DNA from: an uncultured bacterium
GTDB taxonomy: Bacteria > Desulfobacterota > Binatia > UBA1149 > CAITLU01
DNA length: 64,000 nucleotides
Assembly: GCA_903893315.1 (NCBI GenBank)
Contig: CAITLU010000057.1
Span: forward strand, 33,607 to 97,606
Direction of reading: 5' to 3'
The translations under genes and the position numbers were made by a program. Under the pieces are notes generated by a model. The model saw nothing but the letters and a program-made list of their open reading frames with translations, ran no database searches and was not told where the DNA came from. Below are positions 25,244-34,301 of this stretch, in pieces; the first letter of the stretch is position 1, and each line of letters starts with the position of its first letter.

Positions 25244-26010
25244 CGTGGCGTCTCCTCGCCCAGATATGCTTCGAGAACCTTGGGGTCGGAGCGGATCGCC
25301 TCGGGAGTCCCTTCGGCGATCGTCGTGCCGAAGTCGAGAACCTTCAGCCGCTCGCACATCCGCATCACGAACCGCATCGAATGTTCGATCAGGATGATGG
25401 TAGGCCGGAACTCCTCGCGCACTTCACGAAGCAGATCCATCAGGCGATCGACCTCGCCGACGTTGAGACCCGCCGCCGGCTCGTCCAGAAGCAGCAGCTT
25501 CGGCCGCGTCGCCAGCGCGCGTGCCAGTTCGAGCCGCCGTTGCAGGCCGTAGGGCAGATGACGAGCCTGCGTGTTCGCGTACTCGTCGAGCTGGAAACGC
25601 TCGAGCAGTTGCATCGAACGTTCGCGCCCGGAGCTTTCCTCGCGCCGGAACCGAGGCAACTGCAGCAGAGCATCCATCGCGCCGTAGCCGGCATGGACAC
25701 CGTCGGCCACGCGCACGTTGTCGAGCACGCTCAATTCCTTGAACAAACGGATGTTCTGGAAGGTACGCGCCACGCCGAGCTTCACTATCTCGTGCGGCGC
25801 CCGGCCCACAAGATCGCTGCCGCGAAACAGAACCGCACCCTCGCTGGCGCGATAGACGCCCGTGATCAGGTTGAAAAGCGTGGTCTTGCCCGCGCCGTTG
25901 GGCCCGATCACGCCAAGCAATTCGCCCTCGGTCACCTTGATGTTGAAATCGGAAACGGCGCACAGACCGCCGAAGCGGTGCGTCAGGCCCTGTATTTCGA
26001 GCAGGCACAT
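25240..26010 (-). CDS. livG: branched-chain amino acid-type ABC transporter ATPase LivG
   Basis: This 256-residue ATPase has Walker A GPNGAGKTTLFNLITG, the LivG-specific GVARTFQNIRLF, signature LPYGLQRRLELARAL and Walker B LLLLDEPAAGLN. It ends with the family C-terminus (EVLEAYLGEE-like). It pairs with LivF on the cytoplasmic face of the LivHM channel. Its start shares a base with the livM stop (TGATG), and its end overlaps livF by 4 bases, so translation is coupled throughout. Confidence 0.96.
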   Translation of the reverse strand: MCLLEIQGLTHRFGGLCAVSDFNIKVTEGELLGVIGPNGAGKTTLFNLITGVYRASEGAVLFRGSDLVGRAPHEIVKLGVARTFQNIRLFKELSVLDNVRVADGVHAGYGAMDALLQLPRFRREESSGRERSMQLLERFQLDEYANTQARHLPYGLQRRLELARALATRPKLLLLDEPAAGLNVGEVDRLMDLLREVREEFRPTIILIEHSMRFVMRMCERLKVLDFGTTIAEGTPEAIRSDPKVLEAYLGEETPR

Positions 26011-27029
26011 CAGGCCTTCCCGTCCTTGTCCACGTCCGACGCCGCCGCCTCGCGAGCGTCGCGATCACACGCTGGAAGCAGCCAGGAGAACTCACGCATC
26101 CCCATGATCCCACGCGGCCTAAACAACATCAGCAGCACCAGCATCAGCGGCATCAGCATCATGCGAAACGCGCCGAGTGGTCTGAGGGCCTCCAGAAGCA
26201 GGGTGTAGATGGTAGCGCCGAGGATGGAACCGCCGAGCGAGCCGATGCCGCCGAGATAGACCATCACCAGCATGTCGGTGGACTTGGCGATGTCGAACAT
26301 GCGCGGATTGATGAACTGAAGGTGGTGGGCGAGAAGTCCCCCGGCCACGCCGGCAAAGAACGAAGAAACAGAGAACGCGAGGACCTTGGCTCGCCGCGTG
26401 TCGACGCCGGTCTGGTTGGCCGCGATCTCGTCGTCGCGAACGGCCTGGATGTCGCGGCCATAGCGCGAATGCACCAGGTTGCGGATGACCCAGATCGTCG
26501 CGACCGACCACGCCACGACCCACGGCAGAGTCGTCAACTTTTCGATTCCGAGAAAACCGCGCGCGCCGCCGACGACATCCAGGTTCTCGAGAGTCGACTT
26601 GACGATCATCAGAAAAGCCAGCGTCACGATCGCCAGGTAGTCACCGCGGGTCTTGAAGGACAGCAGCGCCACAACGCACCCGAGCAAGGCCGCGGCGAGC
26701 CCGCCGGCCACGATCGCGAGCGGAAACAGCCACGGGGCCGCCGCGCCGTAGGGCAGCACGTTGACCGAAAGTACCGCCGCGCCGTACGCGCCCACCGCCA
26801 TGAAGCCGGCATGGCCGACCGAGAACTCTCCCATGTAGCCGTTCACGAGATTGAGACTCGAAGTAAGGATGATGTTGACGCCGACGCTGATGAGAATCAG
26901 TTGGACGTAAGGACTGAGAACTCCGAAGTACGGCAGCAGGTACGACGCCGCGAGGCCGCCGGCGAGCAGCGCCGGCAACATTCCCTTGCGGTGCCGGTGG
27001 CTGGGCGCGTGAAGTTTCGGAGTCGACAC
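26010..27029 (-). CDS. livM: branched-chain amino acid-type ABC transporter permease LivM
   Basis: LivM permease has 339 residues and about nine helices. Recognisable: LVNGYMGEFSVGHAGFMAVGAY near the N-terminus, the ATPase-contact segment GRDIQAVRDDEIAANQTGVD, and GGIGSLGGSILGATIYTLL. It has an extra hydrophilic C-terminal tail of about 30 residues (after RPRGIMGMREF) without recognised motif. It forms the membrane channel with LivH, whose stop is 4 bp upstream of its start. Confidence 0.95.
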   Translation of the reverse strand: MSTPKLHAPSHRHRKGMLPALLAGGLAASYLLPYFGVLSPYVQLILISVGVNIILTSSLNLVNGYMGEFSVGHAGFMAVGAYGAAVLSVNVLPYGAAAPWLFPLAIVAGGLAAALLGCVVALLSFKTRGDYLAIVTLAFLMIVKSTLENLDVVGGARGFLGIEKLTTLPWVVAWSVATIWVIRNLVHSRYGRDIQAVRDDEIAANQTGVDTRRAKVLAFSVSSFFAGVAGGLLAHHLQFINPRMFDIAKSTDMLVMVYLGGIGSLGGSILGATIYTLLLEALRPLGAFRMMLMPLMLVLLMLFRPRGIMGMREFSWLLPACDRDAREAAASDVDKDGKA

Positions 27030-27033
27030 CGTC

Positions 27034-27909
27034 TCAGACCTTTTGCAGCGTGGGCCGTCCGAGAATGCCGTGGGGCCGCACGATCAGCAGCATCAGCAGC
27101 AACGTGAACACGGTCAGGTCGCGATAGGTGGAAGGCAGGAAGGCCGTGACGAGAATCTCTACCGCGCCCAGAAGGAAGCCGCCGAGCACGGCGCCGCGGA
27201 TGTGGCCGATGCCGCCGAGCACCGCCGCGATGAAGGCCTTCCAGCCCATAAGCACGCCCATGTACGGATCGACGACCGGATAGGCCAGGCTGTAAAGGAC
27301 TCCGGCAGCGCCGCCGAGCGCCGCTCCGAACGCGAACGTGCTCGAGATCACGAGATCGACCGGCACGCCCATCAGCGCGACGGCTTTCATGTCCATCGAG
27401 ATCCCGCGCATCGCCAGCCCCAGCATCGTGCGTTGCACGATGAAATCGAGAACGAGCATCAGCGCGACCGCGATCGCGACGATGGCCGTCTGGATGGACG
27501 ACACGGAAAGACCGCCCAGACTCCACGTTTGATTCTGCAGCAGCGCGGGAACGTGCTGCGGATAGGGGCTCAGCCACAGCACGAAATGCTCGAGGAAAAT
27601 CCCGCAGCCGAGAGCCGTGATCACCGCCGACACGCGCGGGGCGTCGCGCAAAGGCCGATAGGCGAGGCGTTCGAGTCCTGCGCCCAGAATGGCCGTGCAA
27701 CCCATGGCAAGCAGCAGCGTGACGGCGAATGGCAACTGGAGGTACGTCGCAGCCGCGAAGCAGACGAACCCGCCGACCATGAAAATGTCTCCGTGCGCGA
27801 AGTTGATCATGCGCAGGATGCTGTAGACGAGAGTGTAGCCGAGCGCGATCAGCGCATAGATGCTCCCGAGTTGCAGAGCGTTCAGGGTCTGTTGCAGGAC
27901 GTAGAGCAT
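27034..27909 (-). CDS. livH: branched-chain amino acid-type ABC transporter permease LivH
   Basis: LivH permease has 291 residues and about eight helices. The family opening LNALQLGSIYALIALGYTLV and RMINFAHGDIFMVGGF are clear, as are AVALMGVPVDLVISSTFAFG (ATPase contact) and GGIGHIRGAVLGGFLLG. AGGAAG lies in front of the ATG at 27909. It is 63 bp downstream of the binding-protein gene, the usual order livK-H-M-G-F. Confidence 0.95.
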   Translation of the reverse strand: MLYVLQQTLNALQLGSIYALIALGYTLVYSILRMINFAHGDIFMVGGFVCFAAATYLQLPFAVTLLLAMGCTAILGAGLERLAYRPLRDAPRVSAVITALGCGIFLEHFVLWLSPYPQHVPALLQNQTWSLGGLSVSSIQTAIVAIAVALMLVLDFIVQRTMLGLAMRGISMDMKAVALMGVPVDLVISSTFAFGAALGGAAGVLYSLAYPVVDPYMGVLMGWKAFIAAVLGGIGHIRGAVLGGFLLGAVEILVTAFLPSTYRDLTVFTLLLMLLIVRPHGILGRPTLQKV

Positions 27910-27972
27910 CGGCTGGGCTTCCTGGAATCGCCGGCCCGGCGCTCGGGCCGGTCGCGCTCCATACCTAGTTGT

Positions 27973-29145
27973 TCAGGGATTGGCGTTGGTCACCCAGACG
28001 AACTTGCCGCCGCGGATCTGCAGCATCACGGCGCTCTTGATCGGATCTCCCGAACCCTCCGGGAAACGCATCGTGCCGGTCACTCCGGTGTACGTTGGGA
28101 TCTTCGCGAGCGCGTCACGGGTAGCGCGGCGATCGACCTGACCGGCACCCCTGAGCGCCTCGAACAACAAACCAAACGCGTCGTAGGTGAGCGCGGCCAC
28201 GTCGTCGGGCGCCCGCTTATAGGTTTCGGTATACGCACGGACGAACCTCGCCGCTTCCGGAGTCGCGACGTCGGGAGCGTAGTGGTTGCAGAAGTAGAAT
28301 CCTTCCACCGCGTTGTCGGACAGCTTGATGAGATCCGGGCTGCTCCACGCATCGCTGCCGAGGAACGGGGCCTTGATGCCGAGACGCTTGGCCTGCTGCA
28401 CCACGAGCGGGACGTCGTTGTAGTACGCCGGCAGGAAAACCACATCGGGCGCGCTCTGGTTGATCTTGGTCAGTTGCGCCGAGAAGTCCTTGTCGCCGCT
28501 CGTATAGGTTTCCGAAGCAACGATGGTTCCGCCGGCCTCGGCGAAGATCGTCTTGAAAAGTTCGGACTGGCTTTTGGGCGCTTCCGAAGACTGATCGTAG
28601 AGGATGGCTGCGGTGTGCGCGTGCAGCGTGTCGAGAGCGAACCTCGCGAGCACGCGCCCCTCGAAAGGATCGGTGAAACAGGCGCGGAAAACGTACTTCT
28701 TCGGCGCCCCGGTGCGCGTATCGAGGGTGGTCTTGGGATTGGTCGACCAGGGCGTGATCATGACCATGCCGGAACTTTCGGCGATCTCGGCCGCGGGAAT
28801 CGCGCCGAGGCTGGCGTTGGGCCCCACGATGGCGACGATATCGGAATCGCTGGCCAGCTTCTGTGCCGCAGAGGCCGACTGATCCGCCTTCGAAGCGTTG
28901 TCCTCGATTGCGAGTTCGACGCGATAGCTGCGTCCTCCGATCGTGAGGCCGCCGGCGTCGTTGACCTGGCTCACCGCCATTTCCGCCGCGGTCCGCGACG
29001 AAGCCCCGACCGCGGGCAGGTCGCCGGAAAGTTCGGCGATCAGACCGATGTGCACCGTGGGAACTTGCGACGCCTTCTCGCAAGCGGCCGCGAGCGTAGC
29101 CGCCAGAATGCAAGCCAGGATTCCGGACCTTCGATTCACGTGCAT
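27973..29145 (-). CDS. livK: ABC transporter substrate-binding lipoprotein (LivK-like)
   Basis: This type I periplasmic binding protein has 390 residues and supplies ligand to LivHMGF. A lipoprotein signal is visible: basic start, hydrophobic core and lipobox LAAAC, so it should be anchored by lipid to a membrane. The mature part follows the family: IGLIAELSGDLPAVGASS, NDAGGLTIGGR, VAIVGPNASLGAI, and FDAFGLLFEAL-like helix near the C-terminus. The ATG at 29145 (MHVNRRSG) is taken rather than one 11 codons upstream because GAGGAG lies 8 bases in front. Ligand unknown: the residues that would tell amino acids from amides or urea are not diagnostic by eye. Confidence 0.93.
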   Translation of the reverse strand: MHVNRRSGILACILAATLAAACEKASQVPTVHIGLIAELSGDLPAVGASSRTAAEMAVSQVNDAGGLTIGGRSYRVELAIEDNASKADQSASAAQKLASDSDIVAIVGPNASLGAIPAAEIAESSGMVMITPWSTNPKTTLDTRTGAPKKYVFRACFTDPFEGRVLARFALDTLHAHTAAILYDQSSEAPKSQSELFKTIFAEAGGTIVASETYTSGDKDFSAQLTKINQSAPDVVFLPAYYNDVPLVVQQAKRLGIKAPFLGSDAWSSPDLIKLSDNAVEGFYFCNHYAPDVATPEAARFVRAYTETYKRAPDDVAALTYDAFGLLFEALRGAGQVDRRATRDALAKIPTYTGVTGTMRFPEGSGDPIKSAVMLQIRGGKFVWVTNANP

Positions 29146-29612
29146 AGCCGGGACTCCTCGCTCTACGTCGTCCGTCAACGGGAGGCGGGATGTCTATGGA
29201 TAGATCCTGGCCGCACCGCGCGATTCAGGCAAAAAAGCCTGGGAGCACCCTACCGTGCAGGGTTGAGACGTGCAAGGAAGTCGCCGGCGAAGCGTGCATT
29301 AACGACGCATCGGCCCGCGCCACGGTATCAGCAAGAGTAGCTCGCGATCACTAAGGAGCGCATCCCGCAGTTGACCAGTCCGAATTCCTGACCGGCCGGT
29401 AGGATTTCCCGGTTCGTGGCAAGGCGCGAACTGCCTGTCGTATGCCAGCCGGTGCTCCGCCCGGTTTCAGCTTCGAGTTCTCGATAGAGTTCGACGCTGT
29501 ATTGATGCAGACGCAATCGCGCTGCGCGTGCGGCACGCAGCGACGGTTTGAGGTACAAGCCGTCAAGCCCCGCGGTCTGACTGCACGCAACACGGAGACT
29601 TCGGTTCCCCGG
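29146..29612. other. divergent intergenic region livK / MFS transporter; no gene recognised
   Basis: This stretch of about 467 bp holds the back-to-back promoters of livK (minus) and the MFS gene (plus). Short overlapping frames on both strands have no recognisable features. If the MFS protein starts further upstream (29442), the gap shrinks to about 300 bp. I saw no clear operator palindrome. Confidence 0.45.
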
Positions 29613-30890
29613 ATGGAGACTCGCATCAACAGGCAACGACAAGACGAAGCATCGGCGCCGCACTCCGCGCCCGCGCAAGCGCCGCCGCGCCTGCCGCCGG
29701 CGATCTGGACGCTCGGCCTGGTGAGTCTGCTGATGGACATCTCCTCCGAGACGGTCCACTCGCTCCTCCCCGTCTTCCTCGTCTCCACGCTCGGTGCCAG
29801 CGCGACTTATCTCGGCTGGCTCGAAGGCGTCTCCGAAGCGCTGGCCCTGATGATACGAGCGGTGTCCGGAACCTGGAGCGATCGCCTGGGTCTGCGCAAG
29901 CCGCTGGCAGTGGCCGGCTACGGTTTGAGCGCACTGACCAAGCCGCTATTCGCGCTCGCATCGACCGCCGGCCTGGTATTCGCGGCGCGGCTCCTGGATC
30001 GCGTCGGCAAAGGCGTGCGCGGAGCGCCGCGCGACGCGCTGATCGCCGACCTGACACATCCCTCGCTGCGCGGAGCGGCCTATGGACTGCGGCAGTCGCT
30101 GGATACGATCGGCGCTTTTCTCGGGCCTCTGCTCGCGATGGCGGGCATGGCTGCGACCGGCGACTTCCGCGCAGTGTTCTGGCTGGCGAGCATTCCGGCG
30201 GCGGCCTGCGTGGTCCTGCTCATCGGCTTCGTCGATGAACCGCAGCGCGCAGCGGCAACCGCAGGCGCAGTCCCAGCGACTCCGGGTGACGCCGCCGCCG
30301 CGACCGCAACGAACACGGCGAGCGCGCCTCTCGGCGCCGCTTTCAAGCTGGTGGTCGCGGTGGCGACGCTGTTCACGCTGGCGCGCTTCAGCGAAGCCTT
30401 CCTGATCCTGCGCGCCGTCAGCCTCGGCGCCAGCGCAGCGACGGCGCCGCTGGTGATGATCGTGATGAACCTCGCCTACACCGCCAGTGCCTATCCCGTC
30501 GGCCGCCTGTCGGATCGGCGCGGCCGTCATGGACTGCTGGCGGCCGGTGCACTGGTGCTGGTCGTCGCCGATCTGGTGCTGGCCGCGGCGACTTCGCTGG
30601 GCACCGCTCTGATCGGCGCGGCGATCTGGGGTCTGCACATGGGGCTGACCCAGGGACTGCTTGCGGCGATGGTCGCCGACGCCGCACCTGCCGAGCGGCG
30701 CGGCACAGCCTTCGGCGTCTACTCTGCAGCTACCGGCGTCGCGCTGATTGCCGCGAGCGTCATCGCCGGATCGTTGTGGGAAAACGTCGGACCCGCCGCG
30801 ACGTTCTACGCGGGCGCGGCGCTGGCCGCGCTGGCGCTGGCCGGCTTCACGCTGCTGCTCAAACATTCGCGCGTCAGTCCCGCGTGCTGA
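29613..30890 (+). CDS. major facilitator superfamily transporter
   Basis: This MFS permease is predicted at 425 residues and 12 helices. Helix 1 holds LLMDISSETVHSLLPVFLVS; the loop 2-3 motif is GTWSDRLGLRKPL, and RVGKGVRGAPRDALIAD follows helix 4. These are features of a bacterial MFS subgroup often annotated as YfcJ/arabinose-efflux-like. A hydrophilic Ala/Thr-rich linker (about 185-215) separates the two halves, and the second loop motif is GRLSDRRGRHGLLA. Substrate is unknown. Start choice is weak: the frame is open to 29442, but the ATG at 29613 leaves a short cytoplasmic leader before helix 1. No good ribosome-binding site is seen at either. Confidence 0.85.
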   Translation: METRINRQRQDEASAPHSAPAQAPPRLPPAIWTLGLVSLLMDISSETVHSLLPVFLVSTLGASATYLGWLEGVSEALALMIRAVSGTWSDRLGLRKPLAVAGYGLSALTKPLFALASTAGLVFAARLLDRVGKGVRGAPRDALIADLTHPSLRGAAYGLRQSLDTIGAFLGPLLAMAGMAATGDFRAVFWLASIPAAACVVLLIGFVDEPQRAAATAGAVPATPGDAAAATATNTASAPLGAAFKLVVAVATLFTLARFSEAFLILRAVSLGASAATAPLVMIVMNLAYTASAYPVGRLSDRRGRHGLLAAGALVLVVADLVLAAATSLGTALIGAAIWGLHMGLTQGLLAAMVADAAPAERRGTAFGVYSAATGVALIAASVIAGSLWENVGPAATFYAGAALAALALAGFTLLLKHSRVSPAC

Positions 30891-31121
30891 CCGATGCGGC
30901 GGGTACGGCGGATCACTCCGCTCTGACCTATCGCATCCCCGATCTGCGACGGCATGAGGCGACGAACTTCGTAAGCGAGCGCGTCCCGCGTTGGGTCGCT
31001 GCCAGTGGCGTGCTACCTTCAGCCGCCGTGAGCCGGGACCAGGCGACATCACATCAGCTGCGACGCTCGGTCTTCTCGTTCAACTACGGCATCGATCCGC
31101 GGCGTGAGGAGTCGGCAAGCA

Positions 31122-31865
31122 ATGTCTGAGCACAAGTCCAAGCGTCGCGTACTCGTGACCGGCGCCAGCGGCGGGATCGGCGGCGCCATCGCAATCGCGC
31201 TGTCAGCCGCCGGGTTCGAAGTCGTGCTGCACTACCGAAACGGTCGCGACGCGGTCGAAGCGATCGCGGCCGCGATCGAGGGCAGCAGCGGCGAGCGGCC
31301 ACGGCTTCGGTGTTTCGACGTCGCCGACCGTCAGGCCGTGGGCGTCGCGCTGGCCGCCGAACTCGAAGGCCACGGCCATCTGTGGGGCGTCATCTGCAAC
31401 GCGGGCATTCACGCCGACGCGCCGCTGCCGGTGATGAAACCCGAAGCCTGGGACAGCGTGCTGCGCACCAACCTCGACGGCTTCTACAACGTCGTGCAGC
31501 CGCTGGTGATGCCGATGGTACGCGCCCGCGACGGCGGACGTATCGTCGCGATTTCTTCAATCGCCGGTATCGCCGGCAACCGCGGCCAGGCCAATTACGC
31601 CGCGTCGAAGGCCGGAATCATAGGAGCTGCCAAGTCGGTGGCTCAGGAACTCGCCAAACGCGCCATCACGGTTAACTGCGTCGCACCCGGCCTGATCGAA
31701 ACCGACATGATCGCCGGCGCCCCCGTCGAAAAACTTCTCGAAATGATTCCGATGCGCCGGCTCGGACAGCCACAGGAAGTCGCGGCCGCCGTCGCGTTCC
31801 TGTGCTCGGAAGGCGCAGCCTACATCACCGGTCAGGTGCTTTCGGTCAACGGCGGCATGCTGTGA
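31122..31865 (+). CDS. FabG-like 3-oxoacyl-[ACP] reductase (SDR family)
   Basis: This classical SDR of 247 residues has TGASGGIG at the dinucleotide site, CNAGIHAD, catalytic Ser in SSIAGIAG, the Tyr-x3-Lys motif NYAASKAG, then VNCVAPGLIETDM and the FabG-type end GQVLSVNGG. It should reduce a beta-ketoacyl thioester with NADPH. It is not next to other fatty-acid genes (no fabD, acpP or fabF), so it may serve a side pathway rather than housekeeping synthesis. GTGAGGAG lies before the ATG at 31122. An LLM-class oxidoreductase follows 68 bp downstream. Confidence 0.88.
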   Translation: MSEHKSKRRVLVTGASGGIGGAIAIALSAAGFEVVLHYRNGRDAVEAIAAAIEGSSGERPRLRCFDVADRQAVGVALAAELEGHGHLWGVICNAGIHADAPLPVMKPEAWDSVLRTNLDGFYNVVQPLVMPMVRARDGGRIVAISSIAGIAGNRGQANYAASKAGIIGAAKSVAQELAKRAITVNCVAPGLIETDMIAGAPVEKLLEMIPMRRLGQPQEVAAAVAFLCSEGAAYITGQVLSVNGGML

Positions 31866-31933
31866 AGACTGACGGCGCGGCCGCCCTGCCAGCGCGCCGA
31901 ATCGTACCGATAACCCGAAACACCTGAGGTCGT

Positions 31934-33073
31934 ATGGGAAAGATCACAGTCGGCTATCAAGACGGTTGTCTGCACCCGCTGGTGATCACCAAAGCCGGAG
32001 TCCGGGTTGCCCGCGTCCTGGGAGCCGACGCCATATGGGTTCCCGATCACTTCATGGGCTTCGCTCCCAAGTGGCTGTGGACTCCCGAAGTGGTGCCTGC
32101 CGCAAGGACAGTCCATTCGATGGACGCGCTGTTCGATCCAGTGCCGATCCTGACGTGGGTAGCCATCAAGCTGCGCAAACCGTGGATAGGCACGTCGGTG
32201 ACCGAACCGATCCGCCGCCATCCGATGTCGCTGGCCCAGACCTTCGTCACCCTCGATCACATTTCCAAAGGCCGCACGATCCTCGGTATCGGCAACGGCC
32301 TGCGCGAGAACACCGAGCCCTACGGTCTTCCCTGTGACGAGCGCGTCGCTCGCCTCGAAGAAGCTCTGCGCATCATCCGCATGCTGTGGGACAGCGCGGG
32401 CCGGCCGCTCACCTTCGAGGGGAAATACTGGCAGCTGCGCGATGCGGTCTTCGATCTGCCTCTGTACAAGGGCCGTGCGCCGCGCATCTTCATGGGCGCG
32501 CACTTTCCGCGCATGTTGCGCATGTGCGGACGCTACTGCGACGGATGGCTGCCGGGACAGAAGATCGACGGCGCCGAGTACGCCGCGCGTCTTGCCATCA
32601 TCGGAGAAGGCGCAAGCGCCGCGGGACGTTCGATGGCAGGCTTCACCGCCGGCCAGACTCTGCTGCTGGCGATGGGCAAGAGCCGCCAGTACGTTCTCGG
32701 CAAAGCGCTGAAGAACAAGTACGTCGCCTACATGGCCTGCGGACTGCCGCCCGACATCTGGACTCAGTGCGGACTGCGCCACCCGATGGGCGAGGACTTC
32801 ATGGGTTTCCTCGACATCGTTCCTTCGCGCGTCACTCCCGAGCAGATCGACCGCGCAGCGGCTCAACTAAGTCCCGAACTGCTCGACCGTCTCTTCTACA
32901 TGGGAAGTGTCGATGACGTGCTCGCGCTGTGCGCGCCGCTGGCCGCGGCCGGCTGCAACCACTTCATCATCGCCAACATGGGCGGAGCGTTTCTTTCGGC
33001 AACCGCGCGCGACGCCCTGGCGGACCTGATCCGTCTGCGCGGCCTCATCTCGGGTCTGAAAAAACTGGGGTAG
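31934..33073 (+). CDS. LLM class flavin-dependent (probably F420 type) oxidoreductase
   Basis: This 379-residue TIM-barrel protein is of the bacterial luciferase-like monooxygenase class. Family segments: ADAIWVPDHFMGFAP near the start, GTSVTEPIRRHPMSLAQTF, RTILGIGNGLRENTEPYG, RLEEALRIIRMLW and RIFMGAHFPRMLRMCGRYC. The pattern is closest to F420-dependent reductases such as those of mycobacteria, Chloroflexota and Binatota; FMN use cannot be excluded. Substrate is unknown. It probably shares a transcript with the FabG-like gene 68 bp upstream. It converges on the acyltransferase gene, with a 44-bp gap. Confidence 0.9.
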   Translation: MGKITVGYQDGCLHPLVITKAGVRVARVLGADAIWVPDHFMGFAPKWLWTPEVVPAARTVHSMDALFDPVPILTWVAIKLRKPWIGTSVTEPIRRHPMSLAQTFVTLDHISKGRTILGIGNGLRENTEPYGLPCDERVARLEEALRIIRMLWDSAGRPLTFEGKYWQLRDAVFDLPLYKGRAPRIFMGAHFPRMLRMCGRYCDGWLPGQKIDGAEYAARLAIIGEGASAAGRSMAGFTAGQTLLLAMGKSRQYVLGKALKNKYVAYMACGLPPDIWTQCGLRHPMGEDFMGFLDIVPSRVTPEQIDRAAAQLSPELLDRLFYMGSVDDVLALCAPLAAAGCNHFIIANMGGAFLSATARDALADLIRLRGLISGLKKLG

Positions 33074-33117
33074 CGGGTTCGCGCAGGACGCGGCAGCGCT
33101 CGCAGCGGCGGTCGCGC

Positions 33118-34065
33118 TTAATGCGATGCGCTTCCGGCACCGGCGCGATCGCCGCGGTGAAGAGCCATCCGGGTCGAGAGTTCTTCGAAGCGATCGTCCT
33201 TCGCTTCCCAGAGCAGGCGGATCCAGTCCTGCACGCTCTCACGGTAGGCGGCATCTTCGGCGTAGTCGCCGCAGCGCAGTTCCATCGGTATCTCGATCAC
33301 TTCGATCTCGGCGATGACGCGCTCGACCGTTCCCGAAAGGAACTCCCACAAGTTGGGCCGTCCCGACGAGTAGACGATCGTGACGTTGACGAGCGTGGAC
33401 AGATCGCCCGAAAAAGCGTCGAGCGCGGCCGCCATTCCACCCGCCTTGGGCTTGAGCAGGTGGCGGTAAGGCGACTTCTGGGCGTCGTGTTTACCCTTAG
33501 TGAAGCGCGTGCCTTCGATGAAATTCATGATCGAGATCGGACCGTGGCGGAATTGCTCGCAGGCACGGCGCGTAGCCTCAAGATCCTTGCCGCGCAGTTC
33601 CGGGTGCTTGGCGAGCACGGCGGCCGAGTAGCGCTTCATGAACGGCATGTCGAGAGCCCACCAGGCTTGCCCGAGAATCGGCAGCCAGAACAGTTCCTGC
33701 TTGATGAAGAAGCGCAGGAACGGGATGTAGCCGGTGAGGAGGCGCTGCAGCAGCAGCACGTCGCTCCAGGTCTGGTGGTTGCTCGTGACTATGTAGCGGC
33801 CCTGCGTCGTGAGCGCCGGGTTGTCGAGACCGTGGAACTCCCAGCACGTGGGCTGGGTGAGCGCGAGGATGACGGCGTTCAGGCGGGTCCAGCACTCGGC
33901 GACGACCAGCAGCACGCGCGTCCAGGCGCGGCGCCAGCCCTGGACCGGAACCGCGACCTTGACCAGAGCCAGCGGCAGCAGCACGCCGCCGACTACGAAC
34001 GTGTTCAGGACGATGAGCGACAGGGTCAAAAAGGCGAGAATCGGCGCGGGAAGAAATCGATACAT
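33118..34065 (-). CDS. PlsC-type acyltransferase (YihG-like)
   Basis: This membrane acyltransferase of 315 residues has two N-terminal helices, then the HX4D catalytic motif in NHQTWSD (about 96-102), DMPFMKRYS, and the substrate-binding EGTRFTKGK. This set fits the LPLAT/YihG group, which acylates a lysophospholipid or lysophosphatidic acid at the inner face of the membrane. The ATG at 34065 gives MYRFLPAPIL; a GTG 10 codons upstream is possible but has no better ribosome-binding site. Its upstream neighbour on the same strand is 236 bp away, so it likely has its own promoter. Confidence 0.88.
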   Translation of the reverse strand: MYRFLPAPILAFLTLSLIVLNTFVVGGVLLPLALVKVAVPVQGWRRAWTRVLLVVAECWTRLNAVILALTQPTCWEFHGLDNPALTTQGRYIVTSNHQTWSDVLLLQRLLTGYIPFLRFFIKQELFWLPILGQAWWALDMPFMKRYSAAVLAKHPELRGKDLEATRRACEQFRHGPISIMNFIEGTRFTKGKHDAQKSPYRHLLKPKAGGMAAALDAFSGDLSTLVNVTIVYSSGRPNLWEFLSGTVERVIAEIEVIEIPMELRCGDYAEDAAYRESVQDWIRLLWEAKDDRFEELSTRMALHRGDRAGAGSASH

Positions 34066-34301
34066 CAGTCGTCTCGCCTTTGGGCGGGCGGACACTCGCG
34101 CCTAACGGCGCCCTACGCAAACGATGCTGTGGGTATCCCCGCTCCGGACTCCGCACGAGAGACGGCGCCGACTCGCCCCCTGGCTCGAAGAGACCGCGGG
34201 AACCTGCGCACAAAACGCAGGCGCAGCCGGCGGCCCCGCCTGCGGCACCAAGACGGGACATCATCCGGCCGGCAACGGTCAGGGGCCGCGGCCGGACAGG
34301 C

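Noticed and set aside
27043..29340. 765-codon open frame on the plus strand opposite livHM and livK
   Set aside because: Antisense to well-conserved transporter genes; the composition is typical of reverse-strand frames in GC-rich DNA.
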